Position numbers and translations under genes: made by a program. This document shows positions 62,731-64,000 of a stretch of DNA of 64,000 bases, piece after piece (the stretch's first letter is position 1; the number at the start of each line of letters is the position of its first letter). The stretch spans positions 62,001-126,000 of the forward strand of contig CAZCNS010000008.1 of assembly GCA_964500205.1 (NCBI GenBank), read 5' to 3'. The notes below the pieces were generated by a model that saw only the letters and a list, made by a program, of their open reading frames with translations, was not told the origin of the DNA and made no database searches. The DNA is from UBA10329 sp964500205. GTDB taxonomy: Bacteria; Bacteroidota; Bacteroidia; UBA10329.

Positions 62731-62934
62731 TTATAAGAGGTTGTTCCGCTTGGCGGAAAGTGAATGTCCGGGTGACAAATGTAAAGCCCGGCCTCGCCCG
62801 GTCACGCGCTTGTTCATCATTACTTCTCAACAGCATGCGACCATAAGGAAACGGTCAGCTTTGACGACAATCTTCTTACTTAACCACTTGGTAACGCAGG
62901 GCCACCAACGCAAATAGTACTTTCGGCCACTACA

Positions 62935-63795
62935 ATGAGCTGCATGAGGGCACTGCTACTCAACATCCTGCTACTCGGTTTCCACGGCACACTGCTTGCA
63001 CAAAGCAGCGATTTCCGCGTAGGTGCGCGAGCTGCCGGAATGGCCAACGCCTCTGTGACGCTGGTGGACCTGTGGTCGGTGCATCACAATCAGGCAGGGC
63101 TCGGACTGCTGGACCGTGCAGGGGCGAGCGTCTATTACGAGAACCGTTTTCTCCTCTCCGACCTCAACCTTCAAGCGGCCACATTCGCTATACCCACCGG
63201 CAAGGCAGGCACCTTCGGTGTCAGTTATTCAAGATTCGGCAACAGGCTGTTCAATCAGAGTTCGTACGGACTGGCCTACGGGCGGCAGCTATTCCCATTC
63301 CTGAGCGTGGGGCTGCAGCTCAACTACCTGCACACCCATCTGGCCGAGGGCTATGGCGACCGCCACAGCTTCGTGGGCGAGCTCGGGGTCCTCTCGCAGA
63401 TCACACCGAGATTCAGGGCGGCATTCCATGTTTACAACCTCACCCGTACAACTCTTGCCGAGGGCAACGATGAGCGTGTGCCGATGAACATGCGCCTTGG
63501 CATTCAGTACGACTTCTCCAAGAAAGTGCTGATGGTGGCCGAGGTGGAGAAAGACCTGGAACTGGACCCTAATGTGAAGATCGGATTCGAGTACTGGCCT
63601 GTGGAGCAGTTCGCCATCCGTCTCGGCATGGGCACGCTGCCGCTGCACGTGGACATGGGTTTCGGACTGCGGCTCAAAGGCTTCATGTTCGACATAGCCG
63701 GGTCGATCCACCCCGTGCTCGGATTCTCACCCAAGGCAGGACTTTCTTACATGTTCGACCTGAAAAGGAAGAGCGGCTTCAGGAAAGGTAAGTGA
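62935..63795 (+). CDS. PorV/PorQ-like outer-membrane barrel protein
   Basis: This protein has 286 residues, a signal peptide (to LLAQ) and the family start VGARAAGMANASVTLVDLWSVHHNQAGLGLL. Alternating barrel strands follow, such as GTFGVSYSRFGN, LSVGLQLNYLHT and VPMNMRLGIQYDFSKKVLMVAEVEKD. It resembles the UPF0164/PorV-PorQ-type outer-membrane barrels of Bacteroidota. In T9SS systems PorV shuttles cargo, but this paralogue's task is not known. ATG 62944 is a possible later start. Confidence 0.85.
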   Translation: MSCMRALLLNILLLGFHGTLLAQSSDFRVGARAAGMANASVTLVDLWSVHHNQAGLGLLDRAGASVYYENRFLLSDLNLQAATFAIPTGKAGTFGVSYSRFGNRLFNQSSYGLAYGRQLFPFLSVGLQLNYLHTHLAEGYGDRHSFVGELGVLSQITPRFRAAFHVYNLTRTTLAEGNDERVPMNMRLGIQYDFSKKVLMVAEVEKDLELDPNVKIGFEYWPVEQFAIRLGMGTLPLHVDMGFGLRLKGFMFDIAGSIHPVLGFSPKAGLSYMFDLKRKSGFRKGK

Positions 63796-63851
63796 GCTCT
63801 GACGGAGGATTGGCCATAGACGATTTGCAACATACAATTTTCAATTTACCA

Positions 63852-64000
63852 TTGAAAAACAATCTCCGCCAGCTCATCTGTGTCATCCTGCTTTCAGCGG
63901 GGGCTGATGCGGTCTGGGCACAGGAGGAGAACGATTCGCGCAAGACACTGCTCATCGAGGTGCTTGTGGAGACCATCGCGGAGCAGGCAGGCGAGGACGA
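63852..64000 (+). CDS. Secreted protein, N-terminal part (probable helix-hairpin-helix family; cut by window edge)
   Basis: A frame starting at TTG 63852 reads KNNLRQLICVILLSAGADAVWAQ (signal peptide), then EENDSRKTLLIEVLVETIAEQAGEDE before the window ends. In Bacteroidota a long protein with ComEA-like helix-hairpin-helix repeats commonly follows a gene like the one at 62935 and opens with a similar acidic stretch (EAIAEQ), so this identity is likely but unproven. The start codon is flanked by a perfect 8-base inverted repeat (TTTTCAAT/ATTGAAAA). Confidence 0.6.
   Translation, partial: MKNNLRQLICVILLSAGADAVWAQEENDSRKTLLIEVLVETIAEQAGED

Overview
The window is chromosomal DNA of a free-living member of the Bacteroidota, probably a GC-rich flavobacterial or chitinophagal lineage. 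The evidence is a fused lpxC-fabZ gene, type IX secretion (T9SS) C-terminal sorting tails on several secreted proteins, the lineage-typical families DUF2851, DUF5683, DUF2911 and FISUMP, a PorV/PorQ-like barrel, TAnnTTTG-type -7 boxes, and a tmRNA tag ending in ALAA. No phage, plasmid or CRISPR locus was seen. The only intact mobile element is one IS630-type insertion sequence.

Layout. 0-6 kb: end of a SpoIIE/PP2C phosphatase, a TPR protein, a DUF5683-parB-parA block, a pirin and a fatty-acid desaturase. 6-16 kb: RND efflux pump, acyl-CoA-binding protein, priA, a DUF4258/DUF2283 pair, an orphan antitoxin, pfkA and a SiaC-like protein. 15.5-25.7 kb: NhaC antiporter, haem-binding protein, CPBP-like membrane protein, two secreted T9SS hydrolases, a phosphodiesterase, aldehyde dehydrogenase, a DUF962 protein and galK. 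25.8-33.7 kb: glyA, gyrA, clpC and ftsY. 33.8-39.6 kb: small envelope proteins, thioesterases, a MiaE-like hydroxylase, OmpH/Skp, a MORN protein and two outer-membrane barrels. 39.8-42.1 kb: a DNA cytosine methyltransferase with a Vsr endonuclease and a translationally coupled unknown repeat protein, followed by tRNA-Pro. 42.2-48.7 kb: an M1 aminopeptidase and the lipid A operon lpxD-lpxC/fabZ-lpxA, which ends in an ABC ATPase and a lipoprotein. 48.7-52 kb: a decayed stretch ending at ssrA, with a SpoIIE-phosphatase pseudogene split by the IS630 element. 52-57.3 kb: pyrF, DUF2851, PspC, a sugar-nucleotide reductase and two secreted proteins. 57.4-60 kb: a cluster of toxin-antitoxin genes and an AAA/DUF4143 ATPase preceded by twin palindromes. 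60-64 kb: trhO, pyrG, a PorV/PorQ-like protein and the start of a probable helix-hairpin-helix protein.

Most of the window is housekeeping: chromosome partition, replication restart, gyrase, proteolysis, protein targeting, lipid A, pyrimidine nucleotides and glycolysis. Most genes are in short, tightly coupled operons with ATGA or GTGA overlaps. The accessory signals are the Dcm/Vsr/unknown-gene operon, the ssrA-adjacent scar, the toxin-antitoxin cluster, and a GGGACGG-type heptanucleotide repeat that abuts the 5' ends of two genes lacking ATG starts and may cause phase variation.
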